Below are positions 22,543 to 33,636 of a DNA stretch of 64,000 bases, piece after piece. The position numbers were made by a program, and so were the translations under genes. The notes beneath the pieces were generated by a model. That model had not been told where the DNA came from, did not search any database, and saw only the letters and a list, made by a program, of their open reading frames with translations. The stretch is from Megalobrama amblycephala. Taxonomy: Eukaryota; Chordata; Actinopteri; Cypriniformes; Xenocyprididae. The DNA lies in NCBI RefSeq assembly GCF_018812025.1, contig NC_063044.1:40648243-40712242 (forward strand), read 5' to 3'. Positions within the stretch are counted from its first letter, which is position 1; the number at the start of each line of letters is the position of its first letter.

Positions 22543-23747
22543 GTGCTAACACAAAAACAATTTCCAAAATGTTGACAAGACTAAGTTTAATATAACATCT
22601 GTTTAACTTATAACATGAAAGTAAGGTTAATAATATAACTTAGATTACACATTTTTCAGTTTTATTCAAATTAGGGTGATGCAAAAATGATACACTCCAC
22701 TGAAAGTCTCTGAAGCAAAGCTAAATTTTAGACTACAAATGTCTAATTTAACAAGAATTCAACCACAGGTGAGTCTAATTATTCATTACACAGGTGTCCA
22801 GCAGACAGCTGACTATAAAAGGGTGTTAAAACCCCATTTCATGCTGTCAGCAATGGCACCACATGGAAGAGAAATGTCACAAGACCTGAGAAAGAAAATA
22901 ATTTCTTTACACCAGAAAAGTGAAGGCTACAAGAAGTTCAGCAAAGCTTTACTTATCAGTCAGAATATTGTAGCAAAAGTGGTACAAAAATTTCAAAAAG
23001 ATGGAACTGCAACCATCTCACAGAGACGTCCAGGTCATCCACTGAAGTTAACACCTCGACAGGAGCGTCTTCTGATGAGAAGGGTTGAAGAAAATCGGCG
23101 TGCAAGTTCACTGCAGTTATCTAAAGAAGTAGAAAGCCAAACTGGGTTGATTATTTCCCGTGACACAATATGGCGTACACTGCAGAGGAATGGCATGCAT
23201 GGGTGCCGTCCACGAAAGAAGCCTCTCCTAAAGCCTAGGCACAAAAAAGCCCACCTAGAGTTTGTGAGGACCCATGCTGACAAAGATGAAGACTACTGGG
23301 ACTCTATACTCTGGAGTGATGAGACCAAGATAAATGTTTTTGGAACTGATGGCTTCAAAACTGTATGGCGTCACAAAGGTGAGGAATACAAAGAAAATGC
23401 ATGGTGCCTACAGTGAAACATGGTGTTGGCAGTGTCCTTATGTAGGGCTGCATGAGTGCTGCTGCTGTCGGGGAGCTGCATTTCATTGATGGCATCATGA
23501 ATTCACAGATGTACTGCTCTATACTGAAAGAGAAGATGCCACCATCACTCCGTGCCCCTTTTTTTTCCAACATGACAATGATCCTAAACACACATCTAAG
23601 GCTACTGTTGGATTTCTGAAGAAGAACAGGGTGAAAGTGATTCAGTGAGTCCTGATATGAACCCAATCGAACACCTATGGGGAATTCTGAGCATCACTCT
23701 CCATCCAGCATCCAGTCTCTAAAAGAGATCATTCTTGAAGAATGGAA
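22541..23747 (+). mobile_element. Tc1-like transposon, truncated at its 3' end
   Basis: A plausible left terminus is TA|CAGTGCTAACAC at 22539. The untranslated region contains GGGTGATGCAAAAATGATAC and CAACCACAGGTGAGTC, familiar from teleost Tc1 elements. It continues through a broken transposase gene and stops exactly where the 135-bp repeat begins. No right terminal repeat is seen. Left-end placement is inference. Confidence 0.7.
22853..23747 (+). pseudogene. Tc1 transposase (DD34E), broken
   Basis: This encoded a Tc1/mariner-superfamily transposase, which binds terminal inverted repeats and cuts and pastes DNA at TA sites. I prefer the Met at 22853 (MAPHGREMSQ) because upstream codons match the family's untranslated leader. 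The first 187 codons are open and include paired helix-turn-helix regions (ending near the GRPR-like GCRPRKKP) and the first catalytic Asp in WSDE (23318-23320). A small deletion then gives a frameshift and a stop at 23414. Further on, in other frames, are HDNDPKH (Asp at 23574) and NPIEHLW (Glu at 23669), with extra stops and deletions. All three DDE residues survive but the gene cannot make a full protein. The usual length is about 340 residues. Confidence 0.93.
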
Positions 23748-23882
23748 ATGCTGGTACATTTGTACATTTCTGTGATGGACTGATTATGCTAACAGTTGGC
23801 ACAGATTTCACGTGGCATATTTAATAAGGTATGATGCACAAATCAAAGGTAAAGTAGTTTATTTAACTCCTGCGTGGAATAT
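23748..23882 (+). repeat. 135-bp direct repeat, right copy
   Basis: It is about 96% identical to 20765-20899 and begins immediately after the truncated transposase sequence. Two short copies of ATGAAATAAAGTAAGCC follow it (23886, 23911). Confidence 0.9.
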
Positions 23883-24419
23883 AAAATGAAATAAAGTAAG
23901 CCTAAAAACACTATGAAATAAAGTAAGCCGGCTGTATTAGATGATATAATTCTGAACTCAGTAAGTTCTCAACCAGTTTTGTTTTCTGAAAAATAAGCAT
24001 CTTTTTCATGCAATGTTAAAAAACCCAAACAACATTTTATTCAACATGTAATAAAGTCAAAAAGGCACAGCATAGAGAAATTGACTCAGGTGATATTTTA
24101 GCATCAAACAGCATTAGACATTGGTGGCTTTTTTTGTTTCTTTGTTTTTTTATTTTTTATTTTTTATTTTTTGAGTAGTTTGAAGCATGTGCTCAAAGAT
24201 ATGCCGACTGTTTCAGGCCAAACGGCATTGTTTCTAGCACAAAAGCAAAGCAGAAATGATTACGTGATTCCGTCACAAGTGCAGTTACACTTCAGAGCTC
24301 AAGCTTTTATGTTTTCTGCCTGGAGAATGTTACCTCAATGACACAGTGAGTCACTTAGTGAGATCGGCTTGTCAATCATAAAGTATTGGAATGCAAAATC
24401 TTCAATACTAGCCAATACT
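23883..24419. other. No recognisable feature; T/A-rich run
   Basis: A (TTTTTTA)n-like tract lies at 24142-24173. Otherwise nothing is recognised. Confidence 0.45.
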
Positions 24420-24625
24420 GGAGTAATGATGCTGAAAATGTAGCTTTGCCCTCACAGGAATAAATTACATTTTAAAATATATTAAAATAGAAAACAGTTA
24501 TTTTAAATTGTAATTATATTTAACAATATTACTGTTTTTACTAAATTTTTTTATCAAAAAAAAAAAAAAAAAATGCAGCCTTGGTGAGAGTAAGAGACTT
24601 CTTTCAAAAACATTAAAAATGTTAT
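24420..24625. mobile_element. Tc1/mariner-type MITE, right-arm fragment
   Basis: GGAGTAATGATGCTGAAAAT through GCAGCCTTGGTGAG and AACATTAAAAATG matches the right arm of 19421-20357. The left arm and both ends are missing or eroded. A poly-A run interrupts it. Confidence 0.75.
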
Positions 24626-24644
24626 TTAGTCTAAACATTTCAAT

Positions 24645-24788
24645 GGTAAGATACAGTATATGTGAAGATTCTGTAAATAAATTAAATAGTTAAAATACAT
24701 GCATACAGATAAAATGACAGCATATGGGTTTCGAACAACATAATGGGAAATAATGAGTACTAGTTTATCTTTTGGGTCAACTATTCCT
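24645..24788. mobile_element. TTAA MITE family 1, right-end fragment
   Basis: It ends TTTTGGGTCAACTATTCCT followed by TTAA (24789-24792), the mirror of the family 1 left end. Only the right half is present. Confidence 0.6.
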
Positions 24789-24792
24789 TTAA

Positions 24793-25842
24793 GCATGACA
24801 GGAAGATTCAATTAATTTAATGAATTAGCAAATAAAAAATAATAATACTAATAATAAAACAAAAATGCTCATCAAAAAATCCTAAAATTCAACCCATAGA
24901 GGATATGGATGAAGTATCATCCACAAGATGATAGAGTTGTTGTATTTAACCAGCCAAGTAAGTAGTCATGAAGCCAGACTTCTTGTTCAGCAAGATCTGA
25001 AGCAATTACACATACGCATACTGCAGAACTTTCCATTTACTGTAAACAATATAGTCTACATAATGACAACTTAATGACCTGGTCGTTCTTATCGATCCTC
25101 TCTTGGAGGAGATTCAAAAGGCTAGAACCTCCTGGGTAGAAAGCAGGCCAAGCTGTGAGGGAAATCTGGAAAGGTATAAATATAGTTTGATCTAATGCCA
25201 AATAAGCAGCACAGATCGGTTCATCTTCACCAAGAGTTGAGAATAAGAGGGTTTTGTGAAGTCATCTTAACGGTCATCTAACTCAACAGACCTTTGGTAC
25301 CCTTAAACACCTCAGCCTTCATTTGATGCAAGTGCTTTGACAATTAAACGCAGACCTTGAATGGATAACTCATAGGGCCAGATGACAAAAGCGTGTGATC
25401 TTCAATGGATATAAAGTGAAAGAACACAGCTGTGCGGAGCAACGCTTTTTATGCGAATGACTCAGCAGCTACACGTAACTAGTCGATAAAAGCTCCTCAA
25501 GAACAGAATGTTTTTATTCATCTCTTCACCTGATCAGATTAGGGTTAGTTTGTCACTTACATAATCTTTAGAAAGAGCAACTGATGAGCAACGTCTTGGA
25601 TGAAAGCCACTTCAAATCAGATTGATGAGCTACATGGGCTGATATTTTATGATCTATAGAATCAATAGACTAACGGCATGGTATCCGTGACAAGAGCTCT
25701 CATTATCAAGGGCTGTCGACACTGTTTGTCGAATATTGGAACGCTGTTGAAAAACAAATGCATATGATGGTTGTTTAATTTGTTTATAGGACCAATATGT
25801 GATTCTCTAGCCTACAGAAACATTTTTTGTTATGCTGGTTAA
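24793..25842. other. No recognisable feature
   Basis: I see no transposon terminus, exon or RNA gene. The sequence looks unique. Confidence 0.4.
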
Positions 25843-25856
25843 GTCTCCTCATATCC

Positions 25857-26038
25857 GTCGGCGCCGATGGCCTCATGGGCAGCGTGCCGACATGTAGCGC
25901 TAATGCGCTTCAGGCGACCCAAGTTCGAGTCCCGGCTCGTGGTCTTTCCCGATCCCGTCCCCCTCTCTCTCTCACTTCGCTTCCTGTCTAATCATTGTCC
26001 TATCATAATAAAGGCAAAAACGGCAAAAAATAAATCTT
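25857..26038 (+). mobile_element. tRNA-derived SINE with perfect target duplication
   Basis: A 14-bp direct repeat GTCTCCTCATATCC flanks it (25843-25856, 26039-26052), the hallmark of LINE-type retroposition. The head has RNA polymerase III promoter boxes: an A-box-like GATGGCCTCATGGGCAG (from 25866) and a B-box AGTTCGAGTCCCG (25922-25934). The body is pyrimidine-rich (CCCCCTCTCTCTCTC) and the tail has AATAAAGGCAAAAA and AAAAAATAAA. It resembles the HAmo-type SINE known from cyprinids, but that name is from memory. The intact duplication suggests a fairly recent insertion. Confidence 0.9.
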
Positions 26039-26073
26039 GTCTCCTCATATCCTGATGGCACTCACTATGTTAA

Positions 26074-26820
26074 GCGGTATAAATGTATTTTTATAAATAT
26101 ATATTGTTCGTGGAAGGCGTAGGACTATAAAATGTTCAATCATTGCATTCAGTCCGAACGAAATGATAGCATGTGTTCCCTGTCGGTCAATGTGTGGACC
26201 ACTGCGCAGCCTGTTCACGCAGGCATCATTCGTCAGTGCATTTCTTGTACGCTGTGCAGACAGAGTGAGAATGGCAGGCAACAGCCTATCTTTCTTTCTG
26301 AACTAACAAGTGGCACTGGCAAAGGATCTACGAATAGAAAGACAGTCATAGAAAAGGCTGCGACGAAAAAATGTCTGGATCAGAAAAGAGCTAACACCAG
26401 AATTTACATCGGTGTTGCTTTTCCACACTGGAGACAATTGCGGGAGTCAAAGGGTCTGAAAAATGATGCCATTGTTGCAGTATTTCTTTTGGACAGGTAG
26501 GTACGTGGTATGATTCGATTTTGATAGAAATGCATAATGTAGCTTATGTACCTTTATGGATTAGCTCAATGACAGCAGCACTCGGCATCTAACCGGGAAC
26601 TATCTTTATGTTTTCAAAGTTACTCACTGAACTGTAAAGTTTTCTCACTGGTGAATGACACACGATGTCGTTATCTCTGGTCGTCTCGCCTCTGGTCTGT
26701 GTGCGTTCATGTATTTTGGAGGAGGTGCGGCTTTGGATGGCGAGGAAGGGTGGGATTGTATGCTTTCAATGCAAGCAGGCTAAAGTTAGCATTTCCCAGA
26801 TCAGATCACCTACTGCACCT
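26074..26820 (+). mobile_element. TTAA-flanked element carrying an exon-like ORF
   Basis: TTAA lies on both sides (26070-26073, 26821-26824). The right end, inverted, is AGGTGCAGTAGGTGATCTGA. A diverged inverted copy lies at 29255-29788. The interior contains a coding-looking segment ending at a splice donor. TTAA targeting suggests a Kolobok or piggyBac relative. No catalytic domain is present, so it is non-autonomous or the remaining exons are absent. Confidence 0.65.
26274..26496 (+). pseudogene. Exon-like ORF ending at a GT splice donor
   Basis: One frame reads a Lys/Arg-rich stretch and then TRIYIGVAFPHWRQLRESKG and a segment ending FLLD. It stops at GGACAG|GTAGGTACG, a strong splice donor. 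I recall this IG.AF.RW..L....G..DA..A.FLLD pattern as a widespread exon at the start of many predicted fish proteins, often in or beside transposons; its function is not known to me. An ATG at 26271 (ATGGCAGGCAACAGC) lies one frame off, so a small indel probably broke this copy. No acceptor-side exon is visible downstream. Confidence 0.55.
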
Positions 26821-26899
26821 TTAAATCAAGGAGTTAAGGTTTAGCCAATTAACATACTTAACTTGTTAGCGCTCCACTGTACTGCCCGCGGTACACATC

Positions 26900-27040
26900 C
26901 CTGTTGAAAAAACCAGCATATGCTGGTTAGGTATGTTTTGAAGCATGGAGGCTGGTTTGAGCTGGTTTATTCTGGTCCTTAGCTGGTCATGAGCTAGTTT
27001 AAGCTGGTCACGTGTTGGTCCTAAGCTGGTCCTCCATCGA
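26900..27040. repeat. CTGGT-rich repeat, CCTGTTGAAAAAACCAGC end
   Basis: CCTGTTGAAAAAACCAGC is followed by at least eight CTGGT words (GCTGGTTAG, GCTGGTTTGAGCTGG, CTTAGCTGGTC). The inverted end CTGTTTTTTCAACAGG occurs at 29121-29136, so the element may span 26900-29136 with the piggyBac-like element nested within it. That pairing is inference. Confidence 0.6.
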
Positions 27041-27220
27041 TATACATTGCAGAAAGAAAGGAAATGAGAGAGAAAGAGTTTTAAGAGAGAGAATGAAATT
27101 AGGATTTCTAGCAAAGTATGCACTTCAAAAGACCTGACCTGAACGAACCATGAATCATTAATTTAATGCACCAGTTCAGCTTTAGAATCTGGAGGTACTT
27201 GCTTGTCGAGTCGACTTTAA

Positions 27221-28018
27221 CCCTTAAATGCATGACTGTTTCGCCAATCATTCTTACATATTCGGGTCTTTATCGACCCGGATCTATATCTAACACAGAA
27301 GGATCTCTACCTGTCACGATAATATAAAACTCCTCTGATATTAGAGTAACAATTACAGAAGAATAAAATAAATCGTATTTTGTTACCTTTTGGAGCTTGA
27401 AAGGGCCCAGTTTGAGCAGATGTTTTATGCCATCATCACTGTCCTCGTCAGAGCTCATTTCCCAGTAAATTCAGCAAATAATGAGCTAGTTTTATATTTG
27501 AGTTCACGAATATGAGCCCATTCGCGATCTCAAACGTATTCTCAAAACTATATAATTTTCAACATCTTCAAAATCAATATTTCGATCGCTAACAGCTTCA
27601 CCAGATCCATCCTGTAACAGTTACAGTCATATTTGATTGCGTTCAGTACTTGCTCTGCAGTAAATCGCTGAGCTATTTCATGTTTTTCTTATTATTTGGT
27701 TTTCTGTCTGAATGAGTCGTCACTTCAGCATTGTGTATCAGACATTGCCACCTTGTGGAATAAAGGTGAATTGCACTTATTCCGTCATCTAAGATTCAAT
27801 TATTGCTGTGCAGAAAAAATATACGTATACTTATACACACCTCGGGTCGATAGCGGCATTTTTTTTATAATTTTATGATTTTTTTCTTGTTATATTCTTT
27901 AGAATTAATTGATTGAGGAATACCAAGAAGGTTGATTTCTAACTTTAAAAAATGAACGAGGAGGAGGGTAGTGAATGACGTCCCGGGTCACTAAAGACCC
28001 GAGGTATGCATTTAAGGG
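27221..28018. mobile_element. piggyBac-like non-autonomous element
   Basis: Exact TTAA duplications (27217-27220, 28019-28022) bound perfect 13-bp inverted ends CCCTTAAATGCAT. piggyBac elements characteristically have TTAA targets and CCC-starting ends. Subterminal CGGGTC/GACCCG motifs occur near both ends (27266-27285 and 27983-28003) and again near 27842. No transposase is encoded. A 62-codon minus-strand frame with an acidic start (27270-27458) points toward the near end and is not convincing. Confidence 0.8.
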
Positions 28019-28022
28019 TTAA

Positions 28023-29120
28023 ATGGGGAAACTCCTCGTTGGAGTGGAGAGAAGGGTTTTGCCAAGTTGATGATTTGTCTTTTTAGGTCCGGATTGTGGT
28101 TAGGTAAAAACCAATCACGTTTGAGTGTGCTGGCAAAATGAAAGGAAGTCTCTTGTCGTCGCTGGAGTTAGAGTTGAGGCAGCAAAAGTCGTTGGTTAAA
28201 CTTTGCAGCAAAACTTAGAGCACGAGACTCTCAACGGAAAAGAAAATTAAGCAAAAGAAACGAAAAGTGAGTGAAAGTTGGATGGCTTGAATGAGCTGCT
28301 TGTCTGTCCTTTGTCCGCTTAGTCTTGTCTTCGTTTTGTTCTTCTTGTTACTTGTTCTTACGTTTCTTCTTGTATCTTTGTTCTGTGATGTGACTATATA
28401 AACTTAGGTGTTTGTCCCACCTCTGTGAGGAGTTCTGACCAATCAGATATCGTCTTGTTTCAAAAGGTGGCTTTTCTCCACCCCCCAATCATAAAATAAA
28501 CGTTACCTCCGGCCTCTGGAATTGCCGACTTCGGCAGAGAGTACAGTTTAGACATAATTTATATTAAATGGAATATGATACATTTTACACAGATTTCATT
28601 CAAGCCATAATTTAGATGAGAAGAAGAGATTAAAATATATATCAAACACGAAATACTTTCATTCAACCATTCAGTAGTTATACAGTTACATGAGTTGTGG
28701 GTGTTCTAAAACATAACTGGTTACAGGTAGTATGTGTGGACATGATATAAAATGTATGCAGTTTAAAGATGTTTGATAAGTCCATTTCAAATTGTTTGGA
28801 ACAATTTGATGCAGTTTTAGTTGTAGAACAGCCTTTGTGGGTTTTTCTGTAAAGTTAGGTCACTCGGAGAAACAGGCCTGCTTTGTCTCTCTGTCTCTTT
28901 TGATCTGGAGATCAAAGACTCTTTATCTTCTGGTGACCATTTGGTTTGTCACCTCTCCTTCAGTCAGGAAGCATGGGTGCCATAAAAGTACCTAGCAGGG
29001 GTTGTTCTGTAGATGGACTGGAGCCAAAAATTAGATTCTCTGAGCTTGGGTTTCTGGAATTATGTTTTGAAAGAATCATCTGAATGATTCATTTGTCTGG
29101 TTCGTCCACGGTTCCTAAAG
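28023..29120. other. No recognisable gene
   Basis: It could be interior of the CTGGT-ended element if 26900 and 29136 are its two ends. Otherwise I see no structure. Confidence 0.35.
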
Positions 29121-29254
29121 CTGTTTTTTCAACAGGCATACCTTTAAAAAGAGACCAAAACCATACATATACTCCAAATGGTTCAAGAACAGAATGCAAT
29201 TAATGCCTTTTTTAGGCATTTTAGGCCAATTTTACAGGAATGCTAAGGGGTTAA

Positions 29255-29788
29255 AGGCAGCATAGGCAATTTTTGGAGAGAGGCTAGCAATAGCGAGCTT
29301 GCTTTGAAAGCATGAGATCCCATCCTCCCTTCAGAGTCTCCAAAGCCACGCCTCCTCTAAAACACATTAACGCGTACAACAGGGAGCAAACAAAAGCATC
29401 ATGAGAGACGCCGTTAAACTACCTCATGTCTCAAAGCACATAACATTACAATTATAATGAACATAAGCAACTTAAAGATCACTGACCTGTACCACCTGAC
29501 TGCTGCAGATTCATTTCGCCGTTGATAGTGTTAGAAATAGAAATGCATAAATTAGAGTCCCAAAGGTGGCTGTTGTTTCGGTAGCGGTGATCGGTGACTC
29601 GTGTCTGTCTAACTCTGCATAGCATGAAACGTGCTGATAATGTGTGATGTCTGCACCAGCAGGGTGCGTGGAGGTATGAAAATGCATAAGTTGACAGGCT
29701 TATCGTATCGTATTGGATGAACATTTTATGGTCCTACTCCATCCACTGACAATATAATATTATATACATATAAATACATTTTGACCAC
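29255..29788 (-). mobile_element. Inverted relative of the 26074 element, without the exon
   Basis: TTAA (29251-29254) is followed by AGGCAGCATAGGCAATTTTT, matching the AGGTGCAGTAGG end of 26074-26820. The far part (TGGTCCTACTCCATCCACTG, TACATATAAATACATTTTG) is the reverse complement of 26075-26140. The region equivalent to the exon-like ORF is missing. The far TTAA has decayed. Confidence 0.65.
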
Positions 29789-32130
29789 TTATTGATTGCT
29801 ATCATGATGTGAAGAGACTTTCAACAAGCAAAACAAAAAATGAAACAAATTGCCTAAAGTTCATTTTATCAAGTAAAGTTCAAGTAGATCTTCCAAACTA
29901 CACTTAATGTAGTAAGTACTGAAATCAATGTACTATTACTTCGAGAGAAAATTGTCTTTTTAGTTCATTAAAGTACAATTTTCTCCAGGTATTATAGACC
30001 TCCTTTCCTCTTTGATTTAAATGGAAGCAAAACTAAATGTGAGATCCAAGGTAAAATGTCAATCACCTAATTAAGCAAACAGCATATTAAAGGCCTGGTT
30101 GTCATTTAGAACTCTGTTGTATTTACCTACAGTATTTAGCTTAAGAAGTTTAATTAATGATTATTACTTAGATATAGTCCAAGCTAAAGGATACAGATGC
30201 CCATAGGCTGCCAATGAATAAGCGAAACTATGCACTAATTAAATGTGTATCAGTTGGACCCAGTGTCACTTGGCAAACTGATCCGACCTTTAGAAGAGCA
30301 CTTCAGATCTGCATTCCCGCTCTGAGATGCGTACATTTTAATTGATAGGGACAAACTCCACTGCTGGGCATGGCTGCATAATGTCACGCTGTGAAGGCTT
30401 TCTTCTCACCCGTTGGCATGATTGTATCTTTGATTTCTCTGCGTATGATTTGCACTGCAGTATGCCGTCGCGCTGTGACACGGATCACCTCCCGTGTGCT
30501 GTTGGGGAGGTGCTCTTTTACTGGCCTTCAGCAAACATTTGCATTATCTTACAAGGCAAGTTATTAACATTAAACAGAATATGGGTTGCATGAACTGGTG
30601 TTTACTTTTAAACAAGTGAAAAAAAACAAAAACACCACACACCTTAATACAAAGCTCTGGAGCGAAGAACAAAGTCCATTTACTGAAAAGTTTTCAGCTA
30701 GAGTGCGGATATGCATGCATTCCCAACACAAAACTAGGATCTAAACTGATTATATACACATATTCAGTGTAAGTTTTGGGGATTGACAAACGCATTTACT
30801 TACAGGTGTAGAGTCTCGAAATGTCACAACACTCTGAACCAGTGTTATTTTAGTATTGTTTAATTGTTATTATATATTTTATTAATATTACTTTATATAA
30901 ATATGTACCACTAAATATATTATGAACTAATATAAAATAATACAAATAAATATTATTTTTAAAAATAAAATTAAAAAACCACAACAAAATTACTAAAATT
31001 AAATTGAAATGAAATAATAATAAAAAAAATATTTAAGTTAATTAATTAATTTAAATATTAATAATAATATTAATATAAAATATAATATTAGTTCTAGATT
31101 TAATATTTTGATTGGCAGAGCTTTAAAAGAAATTAAATAAGGGACACAACTAATAATGTCTGATTTGTGAACGAACCATCTTTCCTGTCTCTTCACATAA
31201 TCAAATAACGATTCATTATAAATTAACATAAGTGAGACACATTTTATGAAAAATATATAATTTTGTGCATCAATAGTTGCTTCAGTTTTACTGTCACCTT
31301 GTGTAAATGATATAAATGTAAAATTTCATCGTCTGTCGTGAATGACTCATGCAGCCGCAGCAGAATCTACCACAAATAAAACTGCGCATAAAACCACTCG
31401 TCTTCTCGCACAACACTTATTATCCAAGCTCTATACGTTTCCAGGTGTGTGTCATTCCTGAGACAGATTACAGACCATATGTAGAAGAAGGGTTCAGTGC
31501 ACCGTGTGGATGAAGTCTCACACATGTACCTGCCAGAAGCCCTGGAGACAGAGTGAGCGTGGGGACATGTCCACTGAGAGCGGCTCCTGTCCTGTCTCAG
31601 GCCCCTGTGGCTCTCATGTGTGAAGAATGCAGCATATGGAAGCAGTGAAGTGAAAAGCCTACCGGGCACCTGAGCAAAGATGACACATTGAGTACAACTC
31701 TGTTTGCACCATGGTAACATGGGAGTGGATCAGCGCTCATCATTCTTTTATAGCCACATCAGCCCACCCCGTTTTAACAGACGTCATTCTGCTTTGTGCG
31801 TAAGAGCGTGTACACAAAGTGAAAACATCTGTGCTATTTATTACAGTAAGGCATATTTTCCGATCAAAACAAGGGAAGTTAGTTTGAAAAACTCTTAGGG
31901 TAGTTCAAAAAGCCTTGATCCTTCATGTCAAGATAACTTCTACCTATTTAACTGTGATTCGACAGTTCAGGGTGACTCGCGGTTGTGTTGGTTTGTTGTT
32001 CCTCCTGAGGAGATTATTTTTTAAGCCTTATCTAGTCAGTGAATTGCTGCTCAACCTACAGAGAACTGAAATGCAGAGGCTGAGAAACACACGGTCAGTG
32101 GAGATCACAGACCAAATAGGAGGAGGCAGT
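29789..32130. other. No recognisable gene; AT-rich core
   Basis: 30850-31090 is very AT-rich low-complexity DNA. The sequences at 30240-30600 and 31320-31730 are more balanced. Open frames (30342-30593; 31367-31720 minus) have no motif that I recognise. Confidence 0.4.
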
Positions 32131-32404
32131 CAGTTAAAGGAACAGATCACCTAAAAATTGATCATCATTTACTCACTCTAATATCTTTCTAAACCTGTTT
32201 GACCTTATTTTGTTCTGTGGAACACAAAAGGCAAAATTCTGAAGACTTGTAGTGGTCATTCTTTTCAATGCAATTACAATGAAGGTCGTTGGAGATTTCG
32301 AGTTTAAAAAAGACCACAAAGCATACTGAAGGCTATGTAGCTTTGTGCGAAAAATAGCCATAAAATGTTAACGGTTATTCACTGAAAAGCTCTCATAGTT
32401 CTGC

Positions 32405-32635
32405 TTAGCACAAAAGTCTCAAAAAAGCTACATTTATTTGATCAAAAATGCAGTAAAAACAGTAAAATTGTATTTTAAATAACTGTTTTCTAATCTAGTG
32501 TATTTTAAAATGTATTTTATTCTTGTGATATCAAAGCTGAATTTTCAGCATCATTACTCCAGTCTTCAGTGTCACATGATCCTTCAGAAATCATTCTAAT
32601 ATCATTTATTGTATTCTTTGATGAAAAGAAAGTTT
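32405..32635. mobile_element. Tc1/mariner-type MITE fragment
   Basis: GCTACATTTATTTGATC, TCAAAGCTGAATTTTCAGCA and CAGTGTCACATGATCCTTCA match the left arm of 19421-20357. Both termini are lost. Confidence 0.8.
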
Positions 32636-32699
32636 AATCATGACAGCTCTCGGAGTGGATTCAATTCAACCAGCATTTATTGGCATGGGGCATGAAGTA

Positions 32700-32875
32700 T
32701 ACACGGCTTGATTTTGGTGTACGAGATCTGCTACGCTGCTGCTGCTGCTGTTGCTGCTGAGCAAATACAAATTTGTTCAGCTTAGTCAAATAAAACAACA
32801 AGGAAAAGGCTGCTGCAAGAATGGTAGAACCCCCATAGCAGATCTCTACAGGTGGCGCTGGGGAGGAGGAGGGAT
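32700..32875 (-). repeat. CAG-rich dispersed repeat, copy 2, with (CTG)n
   Basis: A (CTG)n-type run at about 32734-32758 and AGATCTCTACAGGTGGCGCT match 11935-12095 in reverse. A minus-strand frame reads a run of glutamines here. It is repeat-derived, not a gene. Confidence 0.7.
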
Positions 32876-33095
32876 AACAGCGCTTCACATTGCGCAGCTT
32901 GTCGATCGCAGGCTAGGGTACGATATATATGGTTGCGTGGATTTGGAATTACTTCTGATTGGCTGGTGCCATGGCGTAGAAAGAACCAATCAGCGCTCGG
33001 TTAGAGTTTCATGACTGAACTTTGTATTTAAAATCGTTTAAAAAAAAGTTTTTAATGTTGTTTATATGTCTACGTGGTGTTTTTAATATGCTTTA

Positions 33096-33636
33096 GAGGT
33101 GCAATGTGTAAAATTTCTGAGGATCTATCGACAGAAATGCAATATAATATACATAACTATGTTTTCAGTGGTGCATAAAGACCTTGCATAATGAACCATT
33201 TTGTTTTTATTACCTTAGAATGAGCCGTTTCTATCTCATACAACAAGTTCGCCATTATGCACTGGAATTTTTCTACAGCAGCCCTAAATGGACAAACTGC
33301 TCTACGGAGTGCGTTTAGTCACTATGTTGTTCTTCTTCTAAAACGCTTGTGTTTTTAGAGGCTTGCATCATCACTATGTTGAATATGCATGAAGTAGTAG
33401 TAGTAGTAGTCGTCTGGTTCATTAGAAGCAGAGGCCGTTCTTTGTTAGAAGTAAGAAGAAACCTCATTGCTTCACACAGGCTATTCTCTGCTGTCTCAGA
33501 CGATGACATCTTTGTCTTGTGTTGGCCAGATGGCCACCGTAGCTTCTCCGAAAGGGAGGGGTGCAAGAGGTGTGCGCCGTTATTTGTAGTTCGCAACCTC
33601 ACCGCTAGATGCCGCTAAAATTTACACATTGCACCT
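33096..33636. mobile_element. TTAA element, AGGTGCAATGTGTAAA ends
   Basis: The right end, inverted, is AGGTGCAATGTGTAAATTTT with TTAA at 33637-33640. The left end is GAGGTGCAATGTGTAAAATT after a decayed TTTA. The right part includes GCGGCATCTAGCGGTGAGGT (inverted), a motif common in cyprinids. A (TAG)n run lies near 33395-33412. Overlapping frames on both strands (33315-33618) arise from the GC-richer interior and are not supported. Confidence 0.75.

Noticed and set aside
22739..22852. N-terminal extension of the transposase
   Set aside because: These codons lie in sequence that matches the untranslated leader of teleost Tc1 elements, and known transposases start at the later Met.
27270..27458. 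Acidic N-terminus of a piggyBac transposase
   Set aside because: It points toward the nearer transposon end, leaving no room for a transposase, and shows no catalytic motif.
32661..32888. Polyglutamine protein on the minus strand
   Set aside because: The glutamine run comes from a (CTG)n tract in a dispersed repeat also present at 11935-12095.
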